Assembly (NCBI RefSeq): GCF_014649775.1
Contig: NZ_BMTR01000003.1
Location: forward strand, 310,001 to 374,000
Reading direction: 5' to 3'
Length of the DNA: 64,000 bases
DNA from: Streptomyces longisporoflavus
GTDB taxonomy: Bacteria; Actinomycetota; Actinomycetes; Streptomycetales; Streptomycetaceae
Of the stretch, positions 8,199-18,127 are shown in pieces. A model generated the notes under the pieces. That model ran no database searches and was not told the DNA's origin. It saw nothing but the letters and a program-made list of their open reading frames with translations. The translations under genes and the position numbers were made by a program. Numbering within the stretch: the first letter of the stretch is position 1; every line of letters starts with the position of its first letter.

Positions 8199-8239
8199 CG
8201 CGCGGCCCGCTGCCGCCACCACTGTCAGTGGGCCGCGCG
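8199..8239 (+). terminator. Intercistronic hairpin
   Basis: CGCGCGGCCC (8199-8208) and GGGCCGCGCG (8230-8239) are perfectly complementary, with a 21-base loop and no T-run. Lying between the symporter and ureohydrolase genes, it may attenuate transcription or protect the 3' end of the transporter mRNA. Confidence 0.6.
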
Positions 8240-8291
8240 ACACTTGTCCCAGCAGCACAGCAACACTCGTACCAGCAGGAGGAAACCGACC

Positions 8292-9290
8292 ATGAGCAGC
8301 GCCGAGACCCCGACCCCCCGCGGCCCGGTCGACTCCTCCCGCATTCCGAGGTACGCGGGCCCGGCGACCTACGCCCGGCTGCCCCGTCTCGACGAGGTGG
8401 GCGGCAAGACGGACGTCGCCGTGGTCGGCGTCCCCTTCGACACGGGCGTCTCGTACCGCCCGGGCGCTCGCTTCGGCGGCAACGCCATCCGCGAGGCCTC
8501 GCGCCTCCTGCGTCCGTACAACCCCGCGCAGGACGCCTCGCCCTTCGCGCTTGCGCAGGTCGCCGACGCGGGCGACATAGCCGCCAACCCGTTCAACATC
8601 AACGAGGCCGTCGAGACGATCGAGGCCGCCGCCGACGACCTCCTCGGCTCCGGCGCCCGCATGATGACGCTCGGCGGTGACCACACCATCGCCCTGCCGC
8701 TGCTGCGTTCCGTCGCCAAGAAGCACGGCCCGGTCGCCCTGCTGCACTTCGACGCGCACCTGGACACCTGGGACACGTACTTCGGCGCGGAGTACACCCA
8801 CGGCACGCCGTTCCGCCGGGCCGTCGAGGAGGGCATCCTCGACACCGAGGCGCTCAGCCACGTCGGCACGCGCGGTCCGCTCTACGGCAAGCAGGACCTC
8901 ACCGACGACGAGAAGATGGGCTTCGGCATCGTCACCTCGGCGGACATCTACCGCCGAGGCGCCGACGAGGTCGCCGACCAGCTGCGCCAGCGCATCGGCG
9001 ACCGGCCGCTGTACATATCCATCGACATCGACTGCCTGGACCCGGCCCACGCGCCCGGCACGGGCACCCCGGAGGCGGGTGGCATGACGTCGCGCGAACT
9101 CCTGGAGATCCTGCGGGGGCTCTCCTCCTGCAACCTCGTCTCGGCCGACGTCGTCGAAGTCGCCCCCGCCTACGACCACGCGGAGATCACGGCCGTCGCC
9201 GCCTCGCACACCGCGTACGAGCTGACGACGATCATGTCCCGCCAGATCGCGGAGGCCCGCCGGACCACCGAGGGGAGCGCGGCCAAGTGA
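8292..9290 (+). CDS. speB: Agmatinase/guanidinobutyrase-type ureohydrolase
   Basis: This 332-residue arginase-superfamily enzyme hydrolyses a guanidino compound to an amine plus urea using a di-manganese centre. All metal motifs are present: GGDHT (about residue 132), FDAHLDTW (about 153) and [19 protein letters not shown] (about 243). [16 protein letters not shown] near residue 50 is typical of the agmatinase/guanidinobutyrase branch. The ATG is preceded by AGGAGGAAACC. The stop overlaps the ThDP enzyme start by GTGA, so the two are translationally coupled. The substrate (agmatine, 4-guanidinobutyrate or similar) is not fixed by sequence. Confidence 0.9.
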   Translation: MSSAETPTPRGPVDSSRIPRYAGPATYARLPRLDEVGGKTDVAVVGVPFDTGVSYRPGARFGGNAIREASRLLRPYNPAQDASPFALAQVADAGDIAANPFNINEAVETIEAAADDLLGSGARMMTLGGDHTIALPLLRSVAKKHGPVALLHFDAHLDTWDTYFGAEYTHGTPFRRAVEEGILDTEALSHVGTRGPLYGKQDLTDDEKMGFGIVTSADIYRRGADEVADQLRQRIGDRPLYISIDIDCLDPAHAPGTGTPEAGGMTSRELLEILRGLSSCNLVSADVVEVAPAYDHAEITAVAASHTAYELTTIMSRQIAEARRTTEGSAAK

Positions 9291-10972
9291 CGCACGACCA
9301 CGACGTAGTACTGCGGCCCACGGAGGCCCAGACGGAGGCGGCCCTGAACCCGCCCCCGGGGCGCAACGGCGGCGACCTCGTCGTGGAGACCCTCCAGGGC
9401 CTCGGCGCGACGACGGTCTTCGGCCTGCCCGGCCAGCACGCGCTCGGCATGTTCGACGCCCTGCGGCGCTCGTCCTTGTCGTACGTCGGCCTGCGCGTGG
9501 AGAACAACACGGGCTTCGCGGCGGACGCGTACGGCCGGATCACCGGTGAGGTGGCCCCGCTGCTGCTCTCCACCGGGCCCGGCGCCCTGACCTCGCTCGC
9601 CGCGCTCCAGGAGGCGGCGGCCGGCTCCTCGCCCGTGCTCGCGATCGGCAGTCAGATCCCGGTGGCGGGCCTCGGCGGCGGCCGGCACGGCTACCTCCAC
9701 GAGCTGCGCGACCAGCAGGCGTCCTTCCGCGACGTCGTGAAGTCCGTCCACACGGTGCGCACGGCCTCGCAGATCCCCTCCGCGATCGCGGCGGCCTGGG
9801 AGTCGGCGCTCACCGCCCCGCACGGCCCGGTGTGGGTGGAGATCCCGCAGGACGTCCTGCTCGCGGAGACCACCCTGCCCGTCGTCACGGCGATGGACGC
9901 GACCCCGGACGAGGTCGTCCCGCGCCCCGAGCTGACCGCCGTGGCGGCCGATCTGCTGATCCACGCCGAGCGCCCGGCGATCATCGCGGGTGGCGGAGTC
10001 GTGCGGTCGGACGCGAGCGGCAAGCTCCTCGCCCTCGCCGAGCTGGTGAACGCGCCCGTCGTCACGACCTTCGGCGGCAAGGGTGCCTTTCCCTGGGAGC
10101 ACCCGCTTTCGCTCCAGTCCTGGCTGGAGGACCGGTACACCACCGACTTCCTTGAGGACGCGGACGTCCTTCTGGTGGTCGGCTCGGGGCTCGGCGAGCT
10201 CTCCTCGAACTACCACACGTTCAAGCCGCGCGGCCGGGTCATCCAGATCGAGGCGGACGCCGGGAAGCTGGAGTCCAACCACCCGGCGCTCGGCATCCAC
10301 GCGGACGCGCGGCTCGCGCTCTCCGCCCTCCTGGAGACGATCGACGGCCCCCGCGAGGACCCCTCGGCCCCCGAGCGGGTGCGCACGGTCCTCGCGAAGG
10401 TCAAGGAGCGGATCGCCGCCCAGGAGCTCACCCTGGAGCAGCAGGTCCTCGCCTCGGTGCGCGAGGCCCTGCCGGACGCGGCGCCGTCCTTCTGGGACAT
10501 GACGATCCTGGCGTACTGGGCCTGGTCCGCGTTCGACGCGCGGCGCCCCAACACGATGCACTCGGCGCAGGGCGCGGGCGGCCTCGGGTACGGCTTCCCG
10601 GCGGCCCTCGGAGCGGCGGCGGCCGACCCGACGAAGCCGGTCCTTGCCGTGTCGGGCGACGGCGGCGCGATGTACTCGATCGCGGAACTGGCCTCCGCCA
10701 AGCAGCACGACCTGCCGGTCACCTGGCTGATCGTGGACGACGGGGGCTACGGAATCCTCCGCGAGTACATGTCCGACGCCTTCGGCGAGCCCACGGCCAC
10801 GGAGCTCTCCCGCCCCGACTTCGTCGCCCTCGCGGAGTCCTTCGGGGTGCCGGGCGTCCGGACGACCCCGGAGGCCCTGAAGGACGACCTCGCGAAGGCG
10901 CTCGCGGAGCCCGGCCCCTCGGTGGTCGTCCTCCCGGCGGTCCTCCGGATGTTCGAGCCCACGCACCTCTGA
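9287..10972 (+). CDS. Thiamine diphosphate-dependent enzyme (acetolactate synthase-like)
   Basis: This 561-residue protein has the three-domain ThDP fold. The N-terminal PYR domain has the cofactor-activating Glu in [15 protein letters not shown] (about residue 70). A central NAD/DHS-like domain follows. The C-terminal PP domain has GDGGAMYS (about 456) with IVDDGGYG in place of the usual NN metal-ligand pair. It is not obviously a biosynthetic IlvB: it lacks an ilvN partner and is coupled to a ureohydrolase. It probably acts on the keto acid or aldehyde derived from the imported nitrogen compound, but the reaction is unknown. The operon ends in a strong terminator. Confidence 0.85.
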   Translation: MTHDHDVVLRPTEAQTEAALNPPPGRNGGDLVVETLQGLGATTVFGLPGQHALGMFDALRRSSLSYVGLRVENNTGFAADAYGRITGEVAPLLLSTGPGALTSLAALQEAAAGSSPVLAIGSQIPVAGLGGGRHGYLHELRDQQASFRDVVKSVHTVRTASQIPSAIAAAWESALTAPHGPVWVEIPQDVLLAETTLPVVTAMDATPDEVVPRPELTAVAADLLIHAERPAIIAGGGVVRSDASGKLLALAELVNAPVVTTFGGKGAFPWEHPLSLQSWLEDRYTTDFLEDADVLLVVGSGLGELSSNYHTFKPRGRVIQIEADAGKLESNHPALGIHADARLALSALLETIDGPREDPSAPERVRTVLAKVKERIAAQELTLEQQVLASVREALPDAAPSFWDMTILAYWAWSAFDARRPNTMHSAQGAGGLGYGFPAALGAAAADPTKPVLAVSGDGGAMYSIAELASAKQHDLPVTWLIVDDGGYGILREYMSDAFGEPTATELSRPDFVALAESFGVPGVRTTPEALKDDLAKALAEPGPSVVVLPAVLRMFEPTHL

Positions 10973-11015
10973 CCCCCGCCGCTCCCGGCCCGCCCGCACT
11001 CACTGCGGAAAAGTC

Positions 11016-11058
11016 CCGGCGTCACACACTTCACACGGTGTGACGCCGGTACTTTTTT
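11016..11058 (+). terminator. Strong intrinsic terminator of the ureohydrolase/ThDP operon
   Basis: Perfect 12-bp arms CCGGCGTCACAC (11016-11027) and GTGTGACGCCGG (11038-11049) enclose a 10-base loop. They are followed by TAC and six T residues (11053-11058), a classic rho-independent form that is rare in this GC-rich genome. Confidence 0.93.
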
Positions 11059-11186
11059 GCGATCAACGGACGATTTCGTGCAACCTCTACCGATGCCCGT
11101 GGGTCAAGCGGGGTGAGTGTGCCGGGGGGTGCGCTCGTACGGGCCCTCAAGCGGCTCGTACGGACCAACAGGGATGGGAAGACTCC

Positions 11187-12125
11187 GTGACACACCCGAT
11201 ATCCGGGATATCCAGGCGTGCCCGCATACTCTCGGCGGGCCTCGCCGCCGGAGTGCTCGTGCCGCTCGGCACCGCAGCTACCGCCACGCCCGCAGTCGCC
11301 GCGACGGCACCACAGGTGACCTGCACCTCCGCGCAGGCCGGCCTGGCGACCAAGCTCAAGAAGGACATCACGACCGCGCTGAAGAACCGCAAGGGCACCG
11401 TCGCGGTCGGTCTCCACGACCGCACCACGGGCACCACCTGCACCCTGCGCCCGACCACCTCGTTCGACTCGGCCAGCGTCGTCAAGGCGACCGTGCTCGC
11501 CACGCTCCTGTGGGACGCCCAGAAGACCGGCCGCGCGCTGTCGTCCCGCGAGAAGTCCCTGGCGACCGCCATGATCACCAAGTCCGACAACAACGCCACC
11601 AGCACGCTCTGGCGCCAGCTCGGCGCGGCCAAGGTGAAGGCCTTCCTCAGGGCCGCCAAGATGACGAAGACCGTGCCCGGGTCCGGCGGCTACTGGGGTC
11701 TGACCAGGATCAACGTCACCGACGAGCAGAAGCTGCTCGCCCTGTTCACCGGCAAGAACACCGTCCTGACCGACGCCTCCCGCGCCTACGTCCTCAAGCT
11801 GATGGGCAAGGTCGTCTCCTCGCAGCGCTGGGGCACCCCCGCGGGCGCGCCCTCCGGTGTCGCGATACACGTCAAGAACGGCTGGCTCCAGCGGTCCACG
11901 CACGGCTGGCGGGTGCACAGCATCGGCGCGTTCAAGGGCGGCGGCCACGACTACACGATCTCCGTGCTCACCCACGGCAACAGCTCCATGAACTACGGCG
12001 TCGCCACCATCCAGGGCGTGGCCAAGGCCGTACACAAGGACCTGGCGCCCCGGACCTCCGCGGCCGAGCGCTACGCCCCGACGACGGCGCCGCGAGAGGC
12101 GTTCGTGTCGGTCCCCGGCAGCTGA
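11187..12125 (+). CDS. Secreted class A beta-lactamase-fold serine hydrolase
   Basis: This 312-residue exported protein has a Sec-type signal peptide at about residues 1-40 (SRRARILSAGLAAGVLVPLG, then ATPAVAA). Three penicillin-recognising motifs are visible: SVVK (Ser-x-x-Lys, about residue 97), SDN (KSDNNATS, about 133) and KNG in IHVKNGWL (about 232), where KTG is usual. It may be a beta-lactamase, a D,D-peptidase-like enzyme or a non-antibiotic hydrolase; a class A ExxLN Glu is not evident. The GTG start follows GGGATGGGAAGA. It is probably monocistronic, with terminators on both sides. Confidence 0.85.
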   Translation: MTHPISGISRRARILSAGLAAGVLVPLGTAATATPAVAATAPQVTCTSAQAGLATKLKKDITTALKNRKGTVAVGLHDRTTGTTCTLRPTTSFDSASVVKATVLATLLWDAQKTGRALSSREKSLATAMITKSDNNATSTLWRQLGAAKVKAFLRAAKMTKTVPGSGGYWGLTRINVTDEQKLLALFTGKNTVLTDASRAYVLKLMGKVVSSQRWGTPAGAPSGVAIHVKNGWLQRSTHGWRVHSIGAFKGGGHDYTISVLTHGNSSMNYGVATIQGVAKAVHKDLAPRTSAAERYAPTTAPREAFVSVPGS

Positions 12126-12136
12126 CGGGGCCCGCA

Positions 12137-12163
12137 GGGGGGCCCGGATGTTCGGGTCCCCCC
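12137..12163 (+). terminator. Hairpin after the serine hydrolase gene
   Basis: GGGGGGCCCG and CGGGTCCCCCC pair with one bulge around a 6-base loop, starting 12 bases after the stop codon. There is no T-run, so it is a probable stem-loop terminator. Confidence 0.6.
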
Positions 12164-12173
12164 ACCTCTGGGT

Positions 12174-12231
12174 GGTCCTAGGACCTGCGACCCGTCTTTG
12201 TTGCGGTGGGATGAAAATCTCGTCCCACCGC
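12174..12231. promoter_or_regulatory. Two palindromes upstream of the ABC exporter
   Basis: GGTCCTAGGACC (12174-12185) is a perfect 12-bp palindrome. GCGGTGGGA (12203-12211) pairs with TCCCACCGC (12223-12231). They lie 40-97 bp before the chosen exporter start and look like an operator plus leader hairpin, possibly for drug-responsive control. No regulator gene is adjacent. Confidence 0.5.
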
Positions 12232-12270
12232 GTTGGGCCTCTCGGCAGGTCAGGTCGACGGGTCGACGGG

Positions 12271-15200
12271 ATGAGGCAGCACGTGGTGGAGCAACGGGGC
12301 GGGGCCGAGCCGGAGAAATCCGGCGGGGCCGAGGGGCGGAAACCCGGTGGGGGCGAGCGGCAGAAATCCGGCTGGGGCAGACGGCTCACCGGGTACGCGT
12401 GGCGCTACCCCAAGGACGTCGTGCTCGCGCTCGGCGCCTCGCTCGGCGGCATGGCCGTCATGGCACTCGTCCCGCTCGTCACCAAGGTGATCATCGACGA
12501 CGTCATCGGCGACAAGACGCGCTCCATGGGTCCCTGGGCGGGCGCCCTGATCGGCGCCGCCCTCCTCGTCTACGTCTTCACCTACATCCGCCGCTACTAC
12601 GGCGGCCGCCTCGCCCTCGACGTCCAGCACGACCTGCGGACCGAGATGTACGGGACGATCACGCGGCTCGACGGGCGACGGCAGGACGAGCTGTCCACCG
12701 GACAGGTCGTCGGCCGCGCCACCAGCGACCTCCAGCTCATCCAGGGCCTGCTCTTCATGCTGCCGATGACCATCGGCAACATCCTCCTGTTCGTGATCTC
12801 CCTGGTGATCATGGCGTGGCTCTCCGTGCCGCTCACCCTCGTCGCCCTCGCCGTCGCCCCCGCCCTCTGGTTCATCGCCAAGCGCAGCCGCAGCCGCCTG
12901 CACCCCTCCACCTGGTACGCGCAGGCCCAGGCCGCCGCCGTCGCCGGAGTCGTGGACGGCTCCGTCTCCGGCGTACGCGTCGTGAAGGGGTTCGGCCAGG
13001 AGGAGCAGGAGACCGGGAAGCTCAGGGAGGTCGGGCGCAAGCTCTTCGCCGGGCGGATGCGCACCATCCGGCTGAACTCGAAGTACACCCCCGCCCTCCA
13101 GGCCGTGCCCGCGCTCGGACAGGTCGCGATGCTCGCGCTCGGCGGCTGGCTCGCGGTGCGCGGACAGATCACGCTCGGTACGTTCGTCGCCTTCTCCACC
13201 TATCTCGCCCAGCTCGTCGGGCCCGTGCGCATGCTCGCCATGGTCCTCACCGTCGGCCAGCAGGCCCGCGCGGGCGCCGAGCGCGTCCTGGAGCTCATCG
13301 ACACCGAGCCGACGCTGAAGGACGGCACGAAGGAGCTGCCCGCCGACGCCCCGGCCACCGTCGAGTTCGACGACGTCTCCTTCGCCTACGAGGACAGCCG
13401 CCCCGTCCTCGACGGCCTCTCCTTCGAGATCAGGCCCGGCGAGACCCTCGCCGTCGTCGGCACCTCCGGCAGCGGCAAGTCCACCGTCTCGCTGCTGCTG
13501 CCCCGCTTCTACGACGTGACGCACGGCGCCGTCCTCGTCGGCGGGCACGACGTGCGCGAGCTGACCACCGACTCGCTGCGGGCCGCGATCGGCCTCGTGC
13601 CCGAGGACTCCTTCCTCTTCTCCGACACCATCCGCGCCAACATCGCGTACGGAAAGCCGGACGCCACCTCGGAGGAGATCGAGACCGCGGCCCGGGCGGC
13701 CCAGGCCCACGGCTTCATCTCCGAGCTGCCCGACGCTTACGACACCACGGTCGGCGAGCACGGACTCACCCTCTCCGGCGGTCAGCGCCAGCGCGTCGCC
13801 CTCGCCCGCGCCATCCTCACCGACCCCCGCCTCCTCGTCCTCGACGACGCGACCTCGGCGGTGGACGCGCGCGTGGAGCACGAGATCCACGAGGCCCTGC
13901 GCGGCGTCATGGCGGGCCGCACCACCCTCCTCATCGCCCACCGCCGCTCCACCCTGAACCTCGCCGACCGCATCGCCGTACTCGACGGCGGCAAGCTCGC
14001 CGCGATCGGCACGCACGAGGAGCTGACCGAGCGGTCGGCGCTCTACCGGCGCCTGCTGACCGACCCGGACGAGCTCGGCGGCGTCTCGCCGGGCCGCACG
14101 GTCCCGGTCGAGATGCCCGAGGACACCTCCGTACGCGAGGAGCTCGACGCCGAGTTCGACGCCGAGCGCGGCATCACTCCGCAGCTCTGGGTGGGCGACC
14201 GCGAGACCAAGGCCGCCAAAGATCCAGCCATGTCCGGGATGCCCGCGACGCCGGAACTCCTCGCGCAGGTCGACGCGCTGCCCCCGGCCACCGACACACC
14301 CGGCATCGACGAGGCGCGCGCGGTCACCCCGGAGGAGTCGTACGGCCTGCGCCGTCTGCTCGCCGGGTTCGGGAAGCCCCTGCTGCTCGCGCTGCTCCTG
14401 GTCGCCGTCGACGCGGGCATGGGCCTGCTGCTCCCCGTGCTGATCCGGCACGGCATCGACGAGGGCGTCTCGCAGCTCGCGCTCGGCGCCGTGTGGGCGG
14501 CATCAGGACTCGCGCTGCTCGCCGTGCTCGCCCAGTGGACGGCGCAGATCGGCGAGACGCGGATGACCGGACGGACGGGCGAGCGGGTGCTCTACTCACT
14601 CCGCCTGAAGATCTTCGCCCAGCTCCAGCGGCTCGGACTCGACTACTACGAGCGGGAGCTGACCGGGCGCATCATGACCCGGATGACCACGGACGTGGAC
14701 GCCCTGTCCACCTTCCTCCAGACCGGCCTCGTCACCGCCTTCGTCTCCGTCGTCACCTTCTTCGGCATCATGGTCGCGCTCGTCGTGATCGACGTGGAGC
14801 TCGCGCTCGTCGTCTTCGCGACGCTGCCGCCGCTGATCATCGGCACGTTCTTCTTCCGCCGCTCCAGCGTCAAGGCGTACGAGCTGGCGCGTGAGCGGGT
14901 CTCGGTGGTCAACGCCGACCTCCAGGAGTCCGTCGCCGGGCTGCGCATCGTGCAGGCCTTTGGGCGCGAGCGCTCGGGCCGCGAGAAGTTCGCCAAGGGC
15001 AGCGCCGACTACCGCAGCGCCCGCATCCGCGGGCAGTGGCTGATCTCCGTCTACTTCCCGTTCGTGCAGCTGCTCTCGGCGGTCGCCGCGGCCGCGGTCC
15101 TGATGGTCGGCGCCGGGCGGGTCGAGGCGGGGACGCTGACGACCGGCGCCCTGGTCGCCTACCTCCTCTACATCGACCTGTTCTTCGCGCCCGTCCAGCA

Positions 15201-16077
15201 GCTCTCCCAGGTCTTCGACGGCTACCAGCAGGCCACCGTCTCGCTCGGCCGCATCCAGGAACTGCTGCGGGAGCCGACGTCGACCGAGACCGCGGACGAG
15301 CCGCTCGACGTCCTGTCCCTGCGCGGCGAGATCGCCTTCGAGGACGTCGACTTCGCGTACGGCTCCGCAGACGAACCGGAAGAGGCGCTGAGCGACGTGC
15401 GCCTGCGCATCCCCGCGGGCCAGACCGTCGCCTTCGTCGGCGAGACCGGCGCGGGCAAGTCGACCCTCGTCAAGCTCGTCGCCCGGTTCTACGACCCGAC
15501 CGGCGGCCGGGTGACGGTGGACGGCACGGATCTGCGCTCCCTGGACCTCACCTCATACCGCCACCGCCTCGGTGTCGTGCCGCAGGAGGCGTACCTCTTC
15601 GCGGGTACGGTCCGCGACGCGATCGCCTACGGGCGGCCCGAGGCCACCGACGCGCAGGTGGAGGCCGCGGCCCGCGCGGTCGGCGCGCACGACATGATCG
15701 CCACCCTGGACGGCGGCTACCTCCACGAGGTCTCCGAGCGCGGCCGCAACCTCTCCGCGGGGCAGCGCCAGCTGATCGCCCTGGCCCGCGCGGAGCTCGT
15801 CGACCCGGACATCCTGCTCCTCGACGAGGCGACCGCGGCGCTCGACCTCGCCACGGAAGCACAGGTCAACCAGGCAACCGACCGCATCGCGGGCAAGCGC
15901 ACGACGCTGGTGGTCGCCCACCGCCTCACCACCGCCGCCCGCGCGGACCGGGTGATCCTGATGGACCAGGGCCGGGTCGCGGAGGACGGCACGCACGAGG
16001 AGCTGCTCGCGCTCGACGGGCGGTACGCGACGCTGTGGCGGACGTTCGTCGGGGAGACCGAGCCGTCGGCCGCCTAG
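12271..16077 (+). CDS. Fused ABC exporter (TMD-NBD-TMD-NBD) with one degenerate ATP site
   Basis: This protein of about 1268 residues fuses two type IV ABC exporter halves. In NBD1, Walker A is GTSGSGKST (about 402), signature LSGGQ (about 502) and Walker B LLVLDDATSAVD (about 522). In NBD2, Walker A is GETGAGKST, signature LSAGQ and Walker B ILLLDEATAALD. The catalytic Glu of NBD1 is Asp, and the NBD2 signature has Ala for Gly. Both changes fall in the same composite site, as in heterodimeric exporters such as TM287/288. The Gly/Lys-rich N-terminus (about residues 10-35) contains a short repeat. ATG 12211 is an alternative start. Probable export of drugs or lipids. Confidence 0.9.
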   Translation: MRQHVVEQRGGAEPEKSGGAEGRKPGGGERQKSGWGRRLTGYAWRYPKDVVLALGASLGGMAVMALVPLVTKVIIDDVIGDKTRSMGPWAGALIGAALLVYVFTYIRRYYGGRLALDVQHDLRTEMYGTITRLDGRRQDELSTGQVVGRATSDLQLIQGLLFMLPMTIGNILLFVISLVIMAWLSVPLTLVALAVAPALWFIAKRSRSRLHPSTWYAQAQAAAVAGVVDGSVSGVRVVKGFGQEEQETGKLREVGRKLFAGRMRTIRLNSKYTPALQAVPALGQVAMLALGGWLAVRGQITLGTFVAFSTYLAQLVGPVRMLAMVLTVGQQARAGAERVLELIDTEPTLKDGTKELPADAPATVEFDDVSFAYEDSRPVLDGLSFEIRPGETLAVVGTSGSGKSTVSLLLPRFYDVTHGAVLVGGHDVRELTTDSLRAAIGLVPEDSFLFSDTIRANIAYGKPDATSEEIETAARAAQAHGFISELPDAYDTTVGEHGLTLSGGQRQRVALARAILTDPRLLVLDDATSAVDARVEHEIHEALRGVMAGRTTLLIAHRRSTLNLADRIAVLDGGKLAAIGTHEELTERSALYRRLLTDPDELGGVSPGRTVPVEMPEDTSVREELDAEFDAERGITPQLWVGDRETKAAKDPAMSGMPATPELLAQVDALPPATDTPGIDEARAVTPEESYGLRRLLAGFGKPLLLALLLVAVDAGMGLLLPVLIRHGIDEGVSQLALGAVWAASGLALLAVLAQWTAQIGETRMTGRTGERVLYSLRLKIFAQLQRLGLDYYERELTGRIMTRMTTDVDALSTFLQTGLVTAFVSVVTFFGIMVALVVIDVELALVVFATLPPLIIGTFFFRRSSVKAYELARERVSVVNADLQESVAGLRIVQAFGRERSGREKFAKGSADYRSARIRGQWLISVYFPFVQLLSAVAAAAVLMVGAGRVEAGTLTTGALVAYLLYIDLFFAPVQQLSQVFDGYQQATVSLGRIQELLREPTSTETADEPLDVLSLRGEIAFEDVDFAYGSADEPEEALSDVRLRIPAGQTVAFVGETGAGKSTLVKLVARFYDPTGGRVTVDGTDLRSLDLTSYRHRLGVVPQEAYLFAGTVRDAIAYGRPEATDAQVEAAARAVGAHDMIATLDGGYLHEVSERGRNLSAGQRQLIALARAELVDPDILLLDEATAALDLATEAQVNQATDRIAGKRTTLVVAHRLTTAARADRVILMDQGRVAEDGTHEELLALDGRYATLWRTFVGETEPSAA

Positions 16078-16173
16078 CCCGGTGAACGAATCGGGGCGGT
16101 TTCGCAACCGGGGGCCCTACGGTCGGCGTCCGTACATCAGTACGCTGATGCGGGAGTGTCGGGAGGGAAACCG

Positions 16174-16569
16174 GTGAGCAGTGGTCGAATACGGCGGAGC
16201 CTTGCGCTCGGCGCCGTCGTCCTTGCGGCTGCCGTCCTGCTCGGTGTCGCCGGCGCCGGTGCCGCGCAGGCACAGGCGCAGGCCGGACGCTGCGCCGGGC
16301 ACAAGGTGCGCACCCTCTCCTTCAGCACGGGCAAGGTCCTCGTCTACAAGAAGCGCGGCTACGTCTGTGCCGTCACCGTCGCCAAGCGCCCCGGTGCCCG
16401 CAAGTCGATGTCGGTCAGCGTCCAGGCCCGCGGCAGCCGCCCGGCCAGGGACAAGGGGCGTTACACGCACCACGCGGGCCCGGTGACGGTGCACGCGGGA
16501 CACCGGTGCGTGTGGGTCAAGGGGAAGGTGGGCGGCGGGAGCACCAGTTCGGGCTGGATCCTGTGCTGA
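16174..16569 (+). CDS. Small secreted protein of unknown function
   Basis: This 131-residue protein starts at a GTG seven bases after GGGAGG. A signal peptide spans about residues 1-36 (RRSLALGAVVLAAAVLLGVA ... AQAQAQA). The mature part is about 95 residues, basic, with four Cys (CAGHK, YVCAV, HRCVW and a C-terminal Cys), which fits two disulfides. It ends SGWILC. I do not recognise the family. The gene stands alone after the exporter and is followed by a 10-bp tandem repeat. Confidence 0.7.
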   Translation: MSSGRIRRSLALGAVVLAAAVLLGVAGAGAAQAQAQAGRCAGHKVRTLSFSTGKVLVYKKRGYVCAVTVAKRPGARKSMSVSVQARGSRPARDKGRYTHHAGPVTVHAGHRCVWVKGKVGGGSTSSGWILC

Positions 16570-16589
16570 GTCCGATGCCCCGTTTGTGA

Positions 16590-16609
16590 CGTACTGCGTC
16601 GTACTGCGT
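16590..16609 (+). repeat. Perfect 10-bp tandem duplication
   Basis: CGTACTGCGT occurs twice back to back, about 20 bases after the stop codon of the small secreted protein. It is another short duplication next to a gene 3' end, but without the stop codon. Confidence 0.8.
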
Positions 16610-16695
16610 TCTGGTGTGACGCAAGAGCCCCTAGTAGTGAGCGAGTTGCTCCGATAAGTTCCGGCGGACGCAATCGCGAACTTAGGGGAGAGTGC

Positions 16696-18114
16696 ATGCG
16701 CAAGGCGCTCAGATGGCTGCTGTCGCTCGTGGTGCTGATAGGCATCGGCACCGCGGGCACAGTGAGTGCGGCAGGGGCGGCCACCGCCGCCGAGCCGCAG
16801 GCCACCGACATCAAGGACCGGCTCCTGGCGATACCGGGCATGAGCCTGATCGAGGAGAAGCCGTACACCGGCTACCGCTACTTCGTCCTCAGCTACACCC
16901 AGCCGATCGACCACCGGCACCCCTCCAAGGGCACCTTCAGGCAGCGCCTGACGGTCCTGCACAAGGACACCGCCCGCCCCACGGCCTTCTTCACCAGCGG
17001 CTACAACGTCTCGACGAATCCCAGCCGCAGCGAACCGACGCGGATCATCGACGGCAACCAGGTCTCCATGGAGTACCGCTTCTTCACGCCGTCCCGGCCC
17101 GAGCCCGCCGACTGGTCCAAGCTCGACATCTGGCAGGCCGCCAGCGACCAGCACCGCATCTTCAAGGCGCTCAAGCCGATCTACGACAAGAAGTGGGTGG
17201 CGACCGGCGGCTCGAAGGGCGGCATGACCGCCACGTACTACGAGCGCTTCTACCCGCGTGACATGGACGGCGTCGTCGCGTACGTCGCCCCGAACGACGT
17301 GGTGAACAAGGAGGACTCGCGCTACGACGAGTTCTTCGAGACCGTCGGCACCAAGGAGTGCCGCGCCAAGCTGGAGGCCGTGCAGCGCGAGGCGCTGGTG
17401 CGCCGCGAGCCGCTGGAGAAGAAGTACGCCGCGTTCGCCGAGGCGGGCGGCTACACCTTCAAGACGGTCGGCAACCTGGACAAGGCCTACGAGGCCGTCG
17501 TGCTCGACCTGGTGTGGGGCTTCTGGCAGTACCAGCCGGAGTCCGCGTGCGCGGACGTCCCGGACGCCAAGTCCGCCTCCGACCAGGTGATCTTCGACTA
17601 CGTCGACCAGGTGGGCGGCTGGACCTCCTACACCGACCAGGGCCTGACCCCGTACACGCCGTACTACTACCAGGCCGGCACGCAGCTGGGCTCGCCCGAC
17701 ATCAAGCAGCCCTGGCTCGGCGACCTGAGCCGCTACGGCTACCAGCCGCCGCGCAACTTCGTGCCGCGTGAGATCCCGATGAAGTTCCAGTCGGGTGCCA
17801 TGGCGGACGTGGACCGCTGGGTGCGGCACAACGCGACGCGCATGCTGTACGTCTACGGCGAGAACGACCCGTGGGGCGCCGAGCCGTTCCGTCCCGCCAG
17901 GGGCGCGAAGCACGACTCCCACGTCTTCACCGCGCCGGGCGCCAACCACGGCGCGAACGTCGCGGGCCTCGTCCCCGCCGAGAAGGCCAAGGCCACGGAG
18001 CGCATCCAGGCCTGGGCCGGGGTCTCCACCTCCGCGTCCCCGAAGCCGCTGGCTCCGTACGACGCGAAGCTCGACCGCAAGGACGAGCGGAAGGAACTGA
18101 CCCTGCGCCCGTAG
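16696..18114 (+). CDS. Secreted S37/PS-10-type tripeptidyl aminopeptidase-like serine peptidase
   Basis: This 472-residue protein has a signal peptide at about residues 1-34 (MRKALRWLLSLVVLIGIGT ... AATAAEP). Its alpha/beta-hydrolase core carries the nucleophile Ser in TGGSKGGMTATYYERFYP (about 172), Asp in YVYGENDPWG (about 391) and His in APGANHGANV (about 416). This layout matches Streptomyces PS-10 prolyl tri/tetrapeptidyl aminopeptidases, also labelled S28-like. The likely role is release of short peptides from the N-terminus of extracellular proteins. AGGGGAG precedes the ATG. A 12-bp hairpin terminator is shared with the convergent lipoprotein gene. Confidence 0.87.
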   Translation: MRKALRWLLSLVVLIGIGTAGTVSAAGAATAAEPQATDIKDRLLAIPGMSLIEEKPYTGYRYFVLSYTQPIDHRHPSKGTFRQRLTVLHKDTARPTAFFTSGYNVSTNPSRSEPTRIIDGNQVSMEYRFFTPSRPEPADWSKLDIWQAASDQHRIFKALKPIYDKKWVATGGSKGGMTATYYERFYPRDMDGVVAYVAPNDVVNKEDSRYDEFFETVGTKECRAKLEAVQREALVRREPLEKKYAAFAEAGGYTFKTVGNLDKAYEAVVLDLVWGFWQYQPESACADVPDAKSASDQVIFDYVDQVGGWTSYTDQGLTPYTPYYYQAGTQLGSPDIKQPWLGDLSRYGYQPPRNFVPREIPMKFQSGAMADVDRWVRHNATRMLYVYGENDPWGAEPFRPARGAKHDSHVFTAPGANHGANVAGLVPAEKAKATERIQAWAGVSTSASPKPLAPYDAKLDRKDERKELTLRP

Positions 18115-18127
18115 GGACGGTTCAGCG

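Noticed and set aside
9287..10972. Biosynthetic acetolactate synthase large subunit (ilvB)
   Set aside because: No ilvN/ilvC neighbours are present, the metal-ligand pair is unusual, and the gene is coupled to a ureohydrolase. Kept as a general ThDP enzyme.
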